A DNA stretch of 64,000 bases, taken from contig JAWKTN010000009.1 of assembly GCA_041399065.1 (NCBI GenBank), positions 310,001-374,000 of the forward strand. Reading direction: 5' to 3'. Below are positions 18,193-27,573 of this stretch, piece by piece. Source of the DNA: JAGQPD01 sp020426865 (GTDB lineage: Bacteria > Planctomycetota > Planctomycetia > Pirellulales > Pirellulaceae). A program made the position numbers and the translations under genes. The stretch's first letter is position 1, and each line of letters opens with the position of its first letter. The notes under the pieces were generated by a model that saw only the letters and a program-made list of their open reading frames with translations, was not told the DNA's origin and ran no database searches.

Positions 18193-19164
18193 ATGATGCG
18201 AGCACTTTGGGGGAAGGCCATCTCGGAGGCACGGTGGCTCCTATTGGCTTGTTCTTCGGTTGTCTTTTTGTTTTCGTGGATGCGGATTTGGCTGACCGGC
18301 CAAGTCGACATGCGTCGGTTCCAACAGATCATTGATGCGATCCCCGAGGGGTTGGCGACCTTGTCGCCGGTGCCGATCCAGCAGCTGGCGTCCTATCCGG
18401 TGCGGATCGCCGTGACGTTTGAAGAGCCGATATTGTTCATTGCGATGACGGTGTGGGCGATCTCGCGTTCGTCGGATTCGGTGAGTGGCGAGATTGGTCG
18501 GGGCACGATGGAAATACTCGCCGCACAACCGACGCGGCGGACGACACTGTTGGCGATACAAGCTGCGGTAACCACCATGGGTGTGGCGGTTTTGGCAATC
18601 ACGGCGTGGGCCGGTATCGCGGTTGGAATTGCCATGTTCTCGGCAGTCCAATCTGCGGATCCGCTGCAGTTGAAAATCCCCTTGCTGGGCTGGCACATTC
18701 CCTTGGGAGGCGTGACGGGGGATCCCGCACCGATCCCGATGAGACTGTTGGTCGATGCCGAGATTTTTTGGCCCGCCGTTCTCAACTATTTCGCGTTCGG
18801 GTTCTTTCTTGCCGGATGTGGCACGCTTCTGTCGTCGTGTGACCGATATCGGTGGCGGACGATCGGGTTGATGGTGGGATTCTATGTAGTGGAACTGTTG
18901 TTGGAATTGGCTTACGCCGCCGCGGACAAATTGGATTGGCTGAAGCCATTCACGTTTTTCAGCGCCTATGAACCGACGTGGATGATAAGTCAATGGATGA
19001 CCGACGAACGTTCGGTGTACGCATTGTTGCATTACGACGTCGGCGGCCAGTTGGTAGGGTTGGGTAGCATGGGATGCCAAGTCATGCTCATTTCACTTGG
19101 CCTGCTTGCCTACGGCGCATCGTTCGTCGTATTCGCGCGTCGCGATCTTCCGGCACCACTGTAG
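18193..19164 (+). CDS. ABC-2 type transporter permease
   Basis: 323 residues with about six hydrophobic segments: near 14-33 (WLLLACSSVVFLFSWM), 75-95, 115-155 (AAVTTMGVAVLAITAWAG), 195-215 (LNYFAFGFFLAGCGTLL), 225-250 and 295-318. The motif GEIGRGTMEILAAQPTRRTTLL is the cytoplasmic coupling helix of ABC-2 permeases, which contacts the ATPase. It is encoded 30 bases after the ATPase gene, with which it forms the transporter. Polytopic inner-membrane protein; substrate cannot be inferred. Confidence 0.9.
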   Translation: MMRALWGKAISEARWLLLACSSVVFLFSWMRIWLTGQVDMRRFQQIIDAIPEGLATLSPVPIQQLASYPVRIAVTFEEPILFIAMTVWAISRSSDSVSGEIGRGTMEILAAQPTRRTTLLAIQAAVTTMGVAVLAITAWAGIAVGIAMFSAVQSADPLQLKIPLLGWHIPLGGVTGDPAPIPMRLLVDAEIFWPAVLNYFAFGFFLAGCGTLLSSCDRYRWRTIGLMVGFYVVELLLELAYAAADKLDWLKPFTFFSAYEPTWMISQWMTDERSVYALLHYDVGGQLVGLGSMGCQVMLISLGLLAYGASFVVFARRDLPAPL

Positions 19165-19274
19165 CCAACGTCGCTTGCATCGGCCTCGCGGCAAATGGTC
19201 GCTTGGCGTCCCTTCGGGGCGAATCGACGGCTTCGGTACTTCCCAGCGCCAGGAATTGAGCCGATAATCGGGGG

Positions 19275-19919
19275 ATGAATATCTGGCCCACTGACGACCG
19301 GACCGAGGAGCTTTTGCAGGGAGCCCGCCAGGGCGATGCCGCAGCTGCGGAGCGTTTGCTGGATCGGCATCGTGACGCGCTCCGCCGGATGATTGATATG
19401 CGGCTGGACCGCAAGATTCAGACTCGCGTCGACGCCAGCGACATTGTGCAGGAAGTGCTGGTCGATGCCAACCGACGTTTGGAGGAGTATTTGGCGAATC
19501 CCGCGATGCCATTCCATTTGTGGTTACGGCACATGGCTCAGGACCGGATCATCGATGCCTATCGCCGCCACCGGGGAAGCGCCAAACGGAGTGTTGATCG
19601 CGAGCAAGCGATGCTGGCACCAAGCCTTGATGATCGTTCGACGATGAATTTGGCGGCCGAATTGTCCGACGGCGAATTGACACCGGCGGCGGCAGCGACG
19701 ATGCGAGAAATGCAGTTGCGATTTCAGGCGGCGATAGAGGAATTGGGGGATCAAGATCGCGAAATTGTATTGATGCGACATTTCGAGCACATGAGCAATC
19801 AGGAGGCCGCGATTGCCTTGGGATTGACAGAACCGGCGGCGAGCATGCGTTACCTCCGAGCGATCCGTCGTCTCCGGCAATTGCTCGGCCAACCATCTAG
19901 TGAAAGTGACGAAGCGTGA
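19275..19919 (+). CDS. ECF-type RNA polymerase sigma factor
   Basis: 214 residues. Region 2 is recognised by LLDRHRDALRRMIDMRLD and DASDIVQEVLVDANRRLEEYL, region 4 by EMQLRFQAAIEELGDQDREIVLMRHFEHMSNQEAAIALGL with the helix-turn-helix. This is the planctomycete ECF class in which the sigma gene is paired with a membrane Ser/Thr kinase rather than an anti-sigma factor. Here its TGA overlaps the GTG start of the kinase gene (GTGA), so the two are translationally coupled. The kinase probably controls the sigma factor by phosphorylation, which is an inference from this genomic pairing. Confidence 0.93.
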   Translation: MNIWPTDDRTEELLQGARQGDAAAAERLLDRHRDALRRMIDMRLDRKIQTRVDASDIVQEVLVDANRRLEEYLANPAMPFHLWLRHMAQDRIIDAYRRHRGSAKRSVDREQAMLAPSLDDRSTMNLAAELSDGELTPAAAATMREMQLRFQAAIEELGDQDREIVLMRHFEHMSNQEAAIALGLTEPAASMRYLRAIRRLRQLLGQPSSESDEA

Positions 19920-21571
19920 ACCACGGAGGTTTGCCATCGGAGTCCGACGCCGAACGGGAAATGCGTTTGGCTCAAATTCTCACCGACTTGTCAGATCGGA
20001 CTCAGCGCGGAGAATATGTTTCGCTGGCTGAGGCGAGTGCCGCTCATCCGGAGTTTGCGATGGACCTCCAACAGCTTTGGGGCGCCGTGATGTTGGCGGA
20101 TGCTGTCGGGGTTTTCAGCAGTAGTGCCTCGAAAGAGCTTGATGGGTCGTTGATACCGGCGCTGAATATGCAGCTTCCGTGTCATTTCGGCGACTATGAA
20201 TTGATTACGGAACTTGGGCGCGGGGGCATGGGGGTTGTTTATCGGGCGCGGCAACGAAGTTTGAACCGAGACGTCGCGATCAAGATGCTCCTGCGGGGTG
20301 GGATGGCGTCCCGTGAAGACGAAGCACGGTTTCGTCGCGAAGCGGAATCGGCGGCGAGGCTGACGCACCCAAACATTGTGCCGGTCTATGAAGTGGGTGA
20401 ACTGGAAGGCCGTTTGTTCTTCAGCATGAAGTTGGTACAGGGCCTGACATTAGCGCAGCGGTTGATGGACGGCACGATGGATTCTCGCACCGCGGCGACT
20501 GTGTTGCGTGCGGTGGCTCGCGCAATCCAATATGCACATTCTCAGGGTATTCTCCATCGTGATCTGAAGCCTTCGAACATCCTGCTCGACTCGCACGGAC
20601 ATCCGCATGTCACAGACTTCGGGTTGGCCCGTGAAGTGGATAGTCATGATCCCGTTACGTACTCGGGTTCCGTGTTGGGGACGCCCGCCTATATGGCCCC
20701 GGAACAGGCTGCTGGAGATCGGGGACATGTGGGGCCGGCAAGTGATGTCTATAGTCTGGGGAGCGTGCTCTATCACATGATTACAGGGCGCAGTCCCTTT
20801 CAAGCCGCCACACCGGTCGATATGGTGCTGCTGGTTCTTGAACAAGAGCCGCCGTTGCCGCGACTGTTAAACCCGCAGGTCGATCGCGACCTGGAGATGA
20901 TTGCCTTGCGGTGCCTGCAGAAACCGCCCGACTTACGCTACGCGTCGGCGGGCGACCTGGCCGACGACCTCGAGGCCTTCTTGCGCGACGAACCGGTGAT
21001 GGCGCGAAGTGGCCGGTTGACGCACGTCGTCGCTCGATGGTTTCGCGAGACACACCACGCAACGGTTCTGGAAAACTGGGGACTGTTATGGATGTGGCAT
21101 AGCCTGGCCCTGCTGGTGATCTGTTCGTTGACGCACGTCTTGTATTCCATTGGTCAAGCGGCCCCGATCCATTATTTCCTGTTGTGGACGGCCGGTTTGG
21201 GTGCCTGGGCCGCCGTCTTCTGGGCCCTGAGACGCCGAATGGGGCCCGTGACGTTTGTCGAACGACAGATTGCTCACATCTGGGCGGCAAGCATGATCAG
21301 TATCGCACTTCTGTTTCCGATCGAGTACATTTTGGGTTTGCCGGTGCTAACCTTGTCGCCCATTCTAGGGTTAAGCAGCGGAATGGTATTCCTGATCAAA
21401 GCCGGGATGCTATCGGGAAGTTTTTATGTGCAAGCGGTTGCGTTGTTCGCCACGGCACTGGCAATGGCTCGCTGGCCAGAATATGCCCACTTGATATTCG
21501 GTTTGGTCGCTGCCGCCTGTTTCTTCTTTCCCGGCTGGAAATACTACCGACAACGACTGAAGTCTCGCTGA
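19916..21571 (+). CDS. Membrane Ser/Thr protein kinase paired with an ECF sigma factor
   Basis: 551 residues from a GTG overlapping the sigma factor stop. After an 85-residue N-terminal segment comes a complete Hanks-type kinase domain: GRGGMGVVYRARQ, the Lys in VAIKMLLRGG, catalytic loop LHRDLKPSNILLD, VTDFGLAREVD, and GTPAYMAPEQA. From about residue 375 on the protein is hydrophobic, with about six membrane helices and no extracytoplasmic sensor domain, so the membrane part itself may sense the signal. The architecture (kinase, then several helices) is widespread in planctomycetes beside ECF genes. Likely substrate: the co-encoded sigma factor. Confidence 0.94.
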   Translation: MNHGGLPSESDAEREMRLAQILTDLSDRTQRGEYVSLAEASAAHPEFAMDLQQLWGAVMLADAVGVFSSSASKELDGSLIPALNMQLPCHFGDYELITELGRGGMGVVYRARQRSLNRDVAIKMLLRGGMASREDEARFRREAESAARLTHPNIVPVYEVGELEGRLFFSMKLVQGLTLAQRLMDGTMDSRTAATVLRAVARAIQYAHSQGILHRDLKPSNILLDSHGHPHVTDFGLAREVDSHDPVTYSGSVLGTPAYMAPEQAAGDRGHVGPASDVYSLGSVLYHMITGRSPFQAATPVDMVLLVLEQEPPLPRLLNPQVDRDLEMIALRCLQKPPDLRYASAGDLADDLEAFLRDEPVMARSGRLTHVVARWFRETHHATVLENWGLLWMWHSLALLVICSLTHVLYSIGQAAPIHYFLLWTAGLGAWAAVFWALRRRMGPVTFVERQIAHIWAASMISIALLFPIEYILGLPVLTLSPILGLSSGMVFLIKAGMLSGSFYVQAVALFATALAMARWPEYAHLIFGLVAAACFFFPGWKYYRQRLKSR

Positions 21572-21603
21572 CGCGAGTGACACAAAGAAAGGACGTATCG
21601 AAA

Positions 21604-22119
21604 ATGCTTAGCGACAAAGTACAAGCTGCATTGAACGAACAGATCAACATGGAATTGACGTCATGGTACAATTACCTGGCGATGTCGGCGTTTTGCGAGC
21701 ACCGCAATTTTCGTGGCTGTGCCCAGTGGCTACGGATGCAGAGCGACGAAGAGCTGGGGCATGCAATGAAGTTGTATAATTTCATGCAGGTCCGACATTG
21801 TCCGGTGGTGCTGAGCGCCATCGCATCCCCGGTCACGCAATACGAATCGATTCCGGCCGTCTTTAAGTTGGCATTGGCTCAAGAGGAAAAAGTCAGTGCC
21901 AGCATCAACGCCTTGTACGAACTGGCATTGAACGAGAAGGCCTTTGCGGAGGTTGTCGAGCTGCAATGGTTCATTTCCGAGCAGGTCGAAGAGGAACGAA
22001 CGGCTCGAGCGATCGTTGCCAAATTCGAACTGATCAAAGACGATCCCTCGGCGCTGCTCGATATGGACCGAGAGTTGGGAGAACGGCGACCGGAGCCGGA
22101 ACCGGGGGGAGCGGCATAG
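21604..22119 (+). CDS. ftnA: Ferritin
   Basis: 171 residues from the ATG at 21604, which has AAAGGA 11 bases upstream. Non-heme ferritin of the FtnA type: a four-helix bundle storing iron as ferric mineral in a cytoplasmic 24-mer. Ferroxidase ligands are visible in NEQINMELTSWYNYLAMSAF (Glu), SDEELGHAMKLYNFM (Glu and His of the ExxH motif) and VELQWFISEQVEEE (Glu). The C-terminus carries a Pro/Glu-rich tail (RRPEPEPGG) not common in the family. It follows the kinase by 32 bases; they could share a transcript, and an iron or oxidative signal for the sigma/kinase pair is a speculative reading of this. Confidence 0.93.
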   Translation: MLSDKVQAALNEQINMELTSWYNYLAMSAFCEHRNFRGCAQWLRMQSDEELGHAMKLYNFMQVRHCPVVLSAIASPVTQYESIPAVFKLALAQEEKVSASINALYELALNEKAFAEVVELQWFISEQVEEERTARAIVAKFELIKDDPSALLDMDRELGERRPEPEPGGAA

Positions 22120-22140
22120 CGAACGATAGGGACTTGGGCG

Positions 22141-23637
22141 ATGAATGACGACCGCCGCGACTTTCTGAAGGGTCTTGCCGCTGGTAGTTTGGCCATATCC
22201 GGCGGCCTGATTTCCAAACACAGCGCAAGGGCTGTCAATTCGTTATCGCCCATCGAGCATGAGAATCGACAAGAGGGAACACGGGACTGGCTGTTGAATC
22301 AGACCCAGGTCGAACCAAGCTCGCGGTATCGTTGCCCGACGATTGAAGGTTACTGCTCACATGCCAGTCTCGGTACGGGCGAGACGTTGAAGATCTACGT
22401 CAGCACGAACCCACCTTCATCATTCATGATCGACGTCTATCGGCTCGGATACTACGCCGGGGCCGGGGGGCGCTGGCTGCAACAGTTAGGGCCCTTTAAC
22501 GGAAAGGTGCAAGCCGACCCGGTGATCGGCGAAAAACGCCTGCGCAATTGCCAGTGGGATGTCACTGCCAGCTTGACGATCCCCCACGATTGGCTCAGCG
22601 GTGTTTACGTCGGCAAACTGACGGCCCGACCGAGCGGATGGCAATCCTATATCATTTTTATCGTTCGTGATGACCGCCCGGCCGACCTTGTATTCCAATG
22701 CAGCGACCATACCTGGCAAGCCTACAATCGCTGGCCGTCACAGTTCTCGCTCTACGATGACGGCGAAGAACAATGGTACTGGGGCCCGCAGGTGCAAGTT
22801 AGCTTCAATCGCCCATATGGCAAGTATTGCCAGATTTTGGACCAACCACTGTCACTGGGATCAGGTGAGTTTTTTCTGTGGGAGTTTCCGTTTGCCTACT
22901 GGTTGGAGTCCGAAGGTTGGGACGTGACTTATATTTCGAATCAGGATACTCATGCGAACCGACGAACATTGACCCGCGCCAAGGGACTTCTCAGCGTCGG
23001 GCATGACGAATACTGGTCACAGGCAATGTACCACAATGTCCAGCGGGCAATTGCAGAAGGTGTGAGCGTGGGCTTCTTCTCCGGGAACGCGGTCTGCGGT
23101 CGCATCGACTACGACCCGCAAGTCCGGGGATTGGAGCGAGTCGGTGTATTTGGTCCCCCGGGGGGTACACGAGAGTTCGCAAAAATGGCCACACTTCCGC
23201 ATTCCCGACCGTACGCCAACGAACTGGTCGGAGCACACAGTACCGGACCGGTAACAGGCGGAGCGGATTGGATTTGCACCGCACCCGATCATTGGGTCTA
23301 TCGTGGCACTGGCATGCAACAAGGTGACACGATCCCTGGACTGATTGGCTGGGAATGGCACGGAGATCCGGCCGCGATTCCTGGCCTGGAGATTATTGCC
23401 ACCGGTCCCACGCAAGATGCACCCGGCCAACTCAACGGTGGGATTTACACGGCCACCATCTACCCAGGTCCGCAAGACAACGTGGTATTCAACGCGGCAA
23501 CGTGCTGGTGGTCCGTTGGACTGAGCGAACCGCCCGGTTACGTACGCCCCAAAGTCTACACCACACCAATGGGAGTCGATCCGCGAGTCCAACAGATCAC
23601 TCGCAATGTGCTACACCGCATGGCCGGCCGCGGTTGA
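22141..23637 (+). CDS. N,N-dimethylformamidase beta-subunit-like protein, Tat-exported
   Basis: 498 residues, starting 21 bases after ferritin. The N-terminus MNDDRRDFLKGLAAGSLAISGG is a twin-arginine signal (RRDFLK), so the folded protein is probably exported. The body matches the C-terminal domain of the dimethylformamidase large subunit: YCSHASLGTGETLKIYVST, YRLGYYAGAGGR, RPADLVFQCSDHTWQAYNRW, then ARGLLSVGHDEYWS-like (AKGLLSVGHDEYWSQAMYHN) and FFSGNAVCGRIDY. The DHTWQAYN and GHDEYW blocks are hallmarks of the family, whose characterised members hydrolyse dimethylformamide. Many environmental relatives probably have other substrates, so the activity is uncertain. Confidence 0.85.
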   Translation: MNDDRRDFLKGLAAGSLAISGGLISKHSARAVNSLSPIEHENRQEGTRDWLLNQTQVEPSSRYRCPTIEGYCSHASLGTGETLKIYVSTNPPSSFMIDVYRLGYYAGAGGRWLQQLGPFNGKVQADPVIGEKRLRNCQWDVTASLTIPHDWLSGVYVGKLTARPSGWQSYIIFIVRDDRPADLVFQCSDHTWQAYNRWPSQFSLYDDGEEQWYWGPQVQVSFNRPYGKYCQILDQPLSLGSGEFFLWEFPFAYWLESEGWDVTYISNQDTHANRRTLTRAKGLLSVGHDEYWSQAMYHNVQRAIAEGVSVGFFSGNAVCGRIDYDPQVRGLERVGVFGPPGGTREFAKMATLPHSRPYANELVGAHSTGPVTGGADWICTAPDHWVYRGTGMQQGDTIPGLIGWEWHGDPAAIPGLEIIATGPTQDAPGQLNGGIYTATIYPGPQDNVVFNAATCWWSVGLSEPPGYVRPKVYTTPMGVDPRVQQITRNVLHRMAGRG

Positions 23638-23644
23638 TTGCTGA

Positions 23645-25114
23645 TCATTCGTCGTCGTCGTTGCCACTGAGCCCCAACCGGTCCAGCCAGCGGCGTCCTG
23701 ACTTCTTTGTGTCGGGCGCAGTGCCGGAGCGTCCCCGTTTGGCTCGATCGATCTGAATGTCGAGGTCCCGCAGTTTTTCCTGCAGGTCGGTACGTTGCCT
23801 GGCGGTTTCCGCCCGTTCCACGGCAATCTCCACCTCGGCCACCCGCAGCTTCTCGTGCCATTCTTCCTGCAGCTTTCGCAGCTTTTCTCGCTCCTGCTGG
23901 ACGATGGCGTCGTAATTCAGTTCGTCAAGGTCCACATTCGGCACGTCTTCTCGCTGCCGCAACTGGGACTGCAATTCTTCGATCTCCCGTTCCATCCTCG
24001 CGACAACCTGTTCCGTCGTGCGGATCGTATCTTCGACCGTATTGCGTTCCGGCGCGTGGTCGTCGTCGATGCCCAAATCATTGTCTGCCTGGGCGAGCAA
24101 TTGTTTCTTGAGCGTCTCCCAGTCCATCGTACCGTTCGCAGCCGCAAGGGCGAGATTCTGTCCGCGACCAGCGTCGGCGGTGGCCCGTTCCAACGTCTTG
24201 AGATGGCGTTCGAGTTCGGCGTTGCGAGTCTTCAGTTCGCGCACATCTTCCACTGCCATTTCGAAGCGTTTTCGGAGCTCGAATAGCTCTTCGGCATCAG
24301 CATCTTCGACAGCGGCATTGGCCTGCTCGATGCGAACCTTGGCCAGTTCCTCCTGCAACTCGTCACGATGCTTCCGTAGATCGGACAATTCGCTTCGCAG
24401 GTCGGCCGTTTCTCCCTCGGCCGACGCGTGACTTTGTCGCTCCAGTTGTTCCATCGCGTCCCGCGCCTGTTGCAACTGCTCGGCACGCTCGTTGAGCATC
24501 CGACGGCTTTGCGTCAGCTGTTCTCGCAGCTTCTCTTCGTCGTATCGCGCGGTGACCAGGGCTTCCTTGGCGGAATCAAGCTGTTGCGCGGAACGATTCT
24601 TCTGTTCGGACAATTCGACCGTCAGCCGCTCGACTTTGCTGTTCGCCTCGTCCGCAGCTCGCTGACTACGGTCCAACTCTTCCGACAATTCTGTTAGCTG
24701 CTGCGATAGCTGTTCCTGGTCGCTGAGAAATTCATCGCGCAATTCCGCTCGGCGGGATTCCAGTTCACGTTCCAGCCGTCGACGCTGCTTCTCAACTTCA
24801 CTCTCCCGCTGCTCAATGTCGACAACGCGGTCTTCCAAGTCGAGCTTGGTCTTTTCCAGTTCTTGCCGATTCTTGCGGACGTCGAAGTAATCACTTTCAA
24901 CCTGCGATTGGAAATGATCCCACTCGTCTAAACGCTGGATGATCTGCGTCAGTTCCCGCTCGAGACACTCTTCCAAGTGATCCAAACGCTGCTTTTGACC
25001 CGACAGGTAGTCACGCGATTTTTTTCGTTGATTGTCGATGCGGACGCCCAGCAGGTTCAATGCGTCATCCGTCGTTCCGCTGGCAGTAGACTCTTTCTGA
25101 ATCATTTGGCTCAC
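23645..25114 (-). CDS. Long coiled-coil protein, function unknown
   Basis: 489 residues, nearly all predicted coiled coil, rich in Glu, Gln, Arg and Leu with heptads (for example LEKTKLDLEDRVVDIEQRES and AELERHLKTLERATADAGR). There is no signal peptide or membrane segment, so it should be cytoplasmic. The last 40 residues (RDLDIQIDRAKRGRSG to LGLSGNDDDE) are basic and then acidic. The middle contains an acidic linker around DNDLGIDDDHAPERN. No catalytic motif is seen. A cytoskeletal, scaffold or segregation role is possible but unsupported. It ends 7 bases from the convergent dimethylformamidase-like gene. Confidence 0.85.
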   Translation of the reverse strand: MSQMIQKESTASGTTDDALNLLGVRIDNQRKKSRDYLSGQKQRLDHLEECLERELTQIIQRLDEWDHFQSQVESDYFDVRKNRQELEKTKLDLEDRVVDIEQRESEVEKQRRRLERELESRRAELRDEFLSDQEQLSQQLTELSEELDRSQRAADEANSKVERLTVELSEQKNRSAQQLDSAKEALVTARYDEEKLREQLTQSRRMLNERAEQLQQARDAMEQLERQSHASAEGETADLRSELSDLRKHRDELQEELAKVRIEQANAAVEDADAEELFELRKRFEMAVEDVRELKTRNAELERHLKTLERATADAGRGQNLALAAANGTMDWETLKKQLLAQADNDLGIDDDHAPERNTVEDTIRTTEQVVARMEREIEELQSQLRQREDVPNVDLDELNYDAIVQQEREKLRKLQEEWHEKLRVAEVEIAVERAETARQRTDLQEKLRDLDIQIDRAKRGRSGTAPDTKKSGRRWLDRLGLSGNDDDE

Positions 25115-25398
25115 GTTCTACCCGTGTTTGTTCGGAAGCGAAGGTGCTGCAAATCAGTTCGCAACAGGGCACCCCAGCTACGACAGGTGCGTTGATTCCC
25201 CACAATTTCTATACGTCGTAGGAATGCCGCCGTCAAAACCCAACGGAATTCGCCGGCCGCCACCCACGTCGGCGTGAGCCTCCGACCGCTTTTCCTGCCG
25301 GTTGTAGCGAATTTATGACATGTTCGTCTTGCCCCATACCATAATGTTTGCTATCAGTCTCTCAGCCGAAATCGTGCAATTTGGGAGGATGTTCCGTC

Positions 25399-26199
25399 AT
25401 GGGCCAGGTCACCGAAGTCGTTAATGCCGTCAGCGGACTGATTCGGTCGCTGGTCTACGCGGCCGCTGTGTGCGGCGTCGGTTATGGAGGAGGTTGGCTG
25501 TATACGCATTATTGGAGCCACGGCGTGTCAACCGCACAATTGCAGCAGGCACGGCAAGAAATCGCCGAACTCCAACATCAGCTGCAATTGAAAGATATGC
25601 ACATCGATCAACTCGATACCGCCCTGCACCTGCTGAAAGTCGACCAACGTGTCGCCGAGCTGCGAGTCCTGCGGCAAGAATTCGTCCCCGGCCTTGACCG
25701 CGTGATCTCCGAAATCAGCTTCGTCGAGATGAATGATCAAGGTGAGCCGATCGACGTCCCCAGGAAATTCACAATTGAAGGAGATACCGTTTATCTGGAC
25801 TATTGGGTTGTCAAGTTCGAGGACCGCTACATTGAACAGTCGGCCGTCAATCGTGCAACCTCCATCTGCCTGTTTCGCAAGGTGTTCGGCGAATATCAGC
25901 GACCCGCGGAAGGGTTTGACCTGGACGCCGTCAACATGCGTCCAGCAGCATACGCTCGAGGTAAAGAAATCTCGGATTTCGAGCGACGGATCTGGGGCGA
26001 CTTCTGGAACATCGCTCACAGTCCCGAAAAAGCTACCGAACTGGGAATTCGAGCGGCCCACGGCCAGGCTTCGTACACCAAGCTGCGGCCTGGAGTGACC
26101 TATCGACTGTCACTACGGGCCTCCGACGGCATGACGATCCAACCGATCGGCAACGGCGAACCCCCCGTCGTCGGCACTCTCGACCATCATCTGCTGTAA
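25399..26199 (+). CDS. Membrane-anchored coiled-coil protein, planctomycete type
   Basis: 266 residues from the ATG at 25399, supported by GGGAGGA about 9 bases upstream; an in-frame start at 25348 lacks that. One membrane segment at about 16-37 (LIRSLVYAAAVCGVGYGGGW) is followed by a heptad stretch (STAQLQQARQEIAELQHQLQ) and a globular domain with DRVISEISFVEMNDQGEP, DTVYLDYWVVKFEDRYIE and SICLFRKVFGEYQRP. The globular part is not recognised. It has the look of an N-terminally anchored envelope protein. Its nearest neighbour is a convergent zinc-ribbon protein gene, so context gives no functional hint. Confidence 0.8.
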   Translation: MGQVTEVVNAVSGLIRSLVYAAAVCGVGYGGGWLYTHYWSHGVSTAQLQQARQEIAELQHQLQLKDMHIDQLDTALHLLKVDQRVAELRVLRQEFVPGLDRVISEISFVEMNDQGEPIDVPRKFTIEGDTVYLDYWVVKFEDRYIEQSAVNRATSICLFRKVFGEYQRPAEGFDLDAVNMRPAAYARGKEISDFERRIWGDFWNIAHSPEKATELGIRAAHGQASYTKLRPGVTYRLSLRASDGMTIQPIGNGEPPVVGTLDHHLL

Positions 26200-26204
26200 C
26201 CCGC

Positions 26205-26585
26205 TCATTCCTGCATCCCGCCGTGCATCCTTCCACACTTCTCGCATCGACTACCCGGCACCGGACCGGCGACTCGTTGCCAAATATGATCGCAGGGACC
26301 AGCCGGTACCTCGCGGGAAAGACCACATCGACAACAGACTCCGTCGGGAAACGTCCCGAATTGGCTGTCGAATTGATGCTCGCAGCCATTGTTCAAACGC
26401 TGGCGCAACGCCTCGGCTCGATCGCGACGCCGCTGAACAAACGCCGCTTCCATCTCGTCCAACTCGCGGTGCGCTCGGTGTTCAGAAATCCATATCCAGA
26501 TCGATCGGATTCCAATCCATACCAGATAAGCAAGCCCCAGAATGACGCAAGCTACCACGACGCCTAATAGAAACTTCTGTCTCAT
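26205..26585 (-). CDS. Small membrane protein with two zinc-ribbon-like motifs
   Basis: 126 residues. One N-terminal membrane helix (about 4-34, LLGVVVACVILGLAYLVWIG) precedes a basic helix (EAAFVQRRRDRAEALRQRL). The C-terminal half contains two Cys/His clusters of the same type, CEHQFDSQFG...CCRCG and CDHIWQRVAG...CEKCG, each C-x-H plus C-x-x-C, likely binding one zinc each. The cytoplasmic or external side of this part cannot be decided. Function unknown. It ends 5 bases from the convergent coiled-coil gene. Confidence 0.75.
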   Translation of the reverse strand: MRQKFLLGVVVACVILGLAYLVWIGIRSIWIWISEHRAHRELDEMEAAFVQRRRDRAEALRQRLNNGCEHQFDSQFGTFPDGVCCRCGLSREVPAGPCDHIWQRVAGPVPGSRCEKCGRMHGGMQE

Positions 26586-26718
26586 ACTCGTCCACTACGC
26601 ACCGCTGAATGTTGCCTCCGCGTTCTCTCCCCAGCGGAAAGTGTAGCGACAGCTGTTCATTCAGCCAAGTACGTACGGTCCCAGGACTCGCATGTAACTG
26701 ACAACCGGTGGTGAAAAC

Positions 26719-27573
26719 CTATCTCCGGACTCGCCTGCGAACGAGCCAGGCCACCATCCCAAACGCCATCAATGCGGTGAGTCCGGAACTGGGTTCGGGA
26801 GTGGCGAGCAACATGACCGAGCCACCGGAAATTGAAAAGTTGGTCGGATCCACCGGCTGGCCGTTCACATTCACAGCAGCGAAACTCCCCAATACGTTCT
26901 GTCCGACATTAAACAGCTCCACGTCCGCGGCACCCGACCACTGCGTCGTGTCAATGTCGAGCGTTAAATCCGCCGCGCGAAGTGTGCCACCCACCTGAAT
27001 CGTCGGCGCTGTCGTACCCACAAGTTCGATTTCCAGCGTCGAAGGCGAAAACGCGCGAATGTCGTCGCCGAGCACGATCGTTGCTGAACCGCTCACCTGG
27101 AAAGTGCCGCCGTCCAAGTTCAAATCGTCCGGAACACTGATGGTACCGCCCAATAATTGGTAAGTTCCATACTGATCGACCCAAATGTCGGTGTTGTTCC
27201 CGTGTCCAGTTACCGTCCCTCCCGTCTGGACAACCGTCCCTGGGGACGTAAATCCGACCCACATCCAGCGGTTGTTAGCGAAACCGAAGTCCAGCGCGCC
27301 GCCGCTGATATTGAGCGTCGCTCCCCCTAGGATGTCTAGGTATTCACCCACGGCAGCTTCGGTAGTGATATTGACCGTTTGGCCGTTACTTAGTGACACG
27401 AAGTCGTTCGTTGTGGGCAGGGAGTTGTTGGACCAGTTAACGGCGGTTCCCCACTGGTTGTTTCCAGCTCCGTTATCGAACGTGATGAAAGCAGCCTGAG
27501 CGGTTTGGGCAGAAACTACCACGCCGAACATCAATGCGACCAAGGCCGCATTGCGCAAGTTTAGACAAGACAT
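26719..27573 (-). CDS. PEP-CTERM sorting-signal protein
   Basis: 284 residues. A signal peptide (MSCLNLRNAALVALMFGVVVSAQTAQA) is followed by a beta-helix-like, Gly/Asn/Thr-rich passenger (WSNNSLPTTNDFVSLSNG; repeated GGTxxV and GGxLxIxGG turns), and the C-terminus has the tripartite sorting signal: TPEPSSG, a hydrophobic helix (LTALMAFGMVAWLV) and the basic end RRRVRR. Such proteins are exported by Sec and processed by an exosortase, probably to the outer surface or exopolysaccharide. No exosortase gene is in the window. This is an apparently intact member, unlike several others here. Confidence 0.9.
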   Translation of the reverse strand: MSCLNLRNAALVALMFGVVVSAQTAQAAFITFDNGAGNNQWGTAVNWSNNSLPTTNDFVSLSNGQTVNITTEAAVGEYLDILGGATLNISGGALDFGFANNRWMWVGFTSPGTVVQTGGTVTGHGNNTDIWVDQYGTYQLLGGTISVPDDLNLDGGTFQVSGSATIVLGDDIRAFSPSTLEIELVGTTAPTIQVGGTLRAADLTLDIDTTQWSGAADVELFNVGQNVLGSFAAVNVNGQPVDPTNFSISGGSVMLLATPEPSSGLTALMAFGMVAWLVRRRVRR

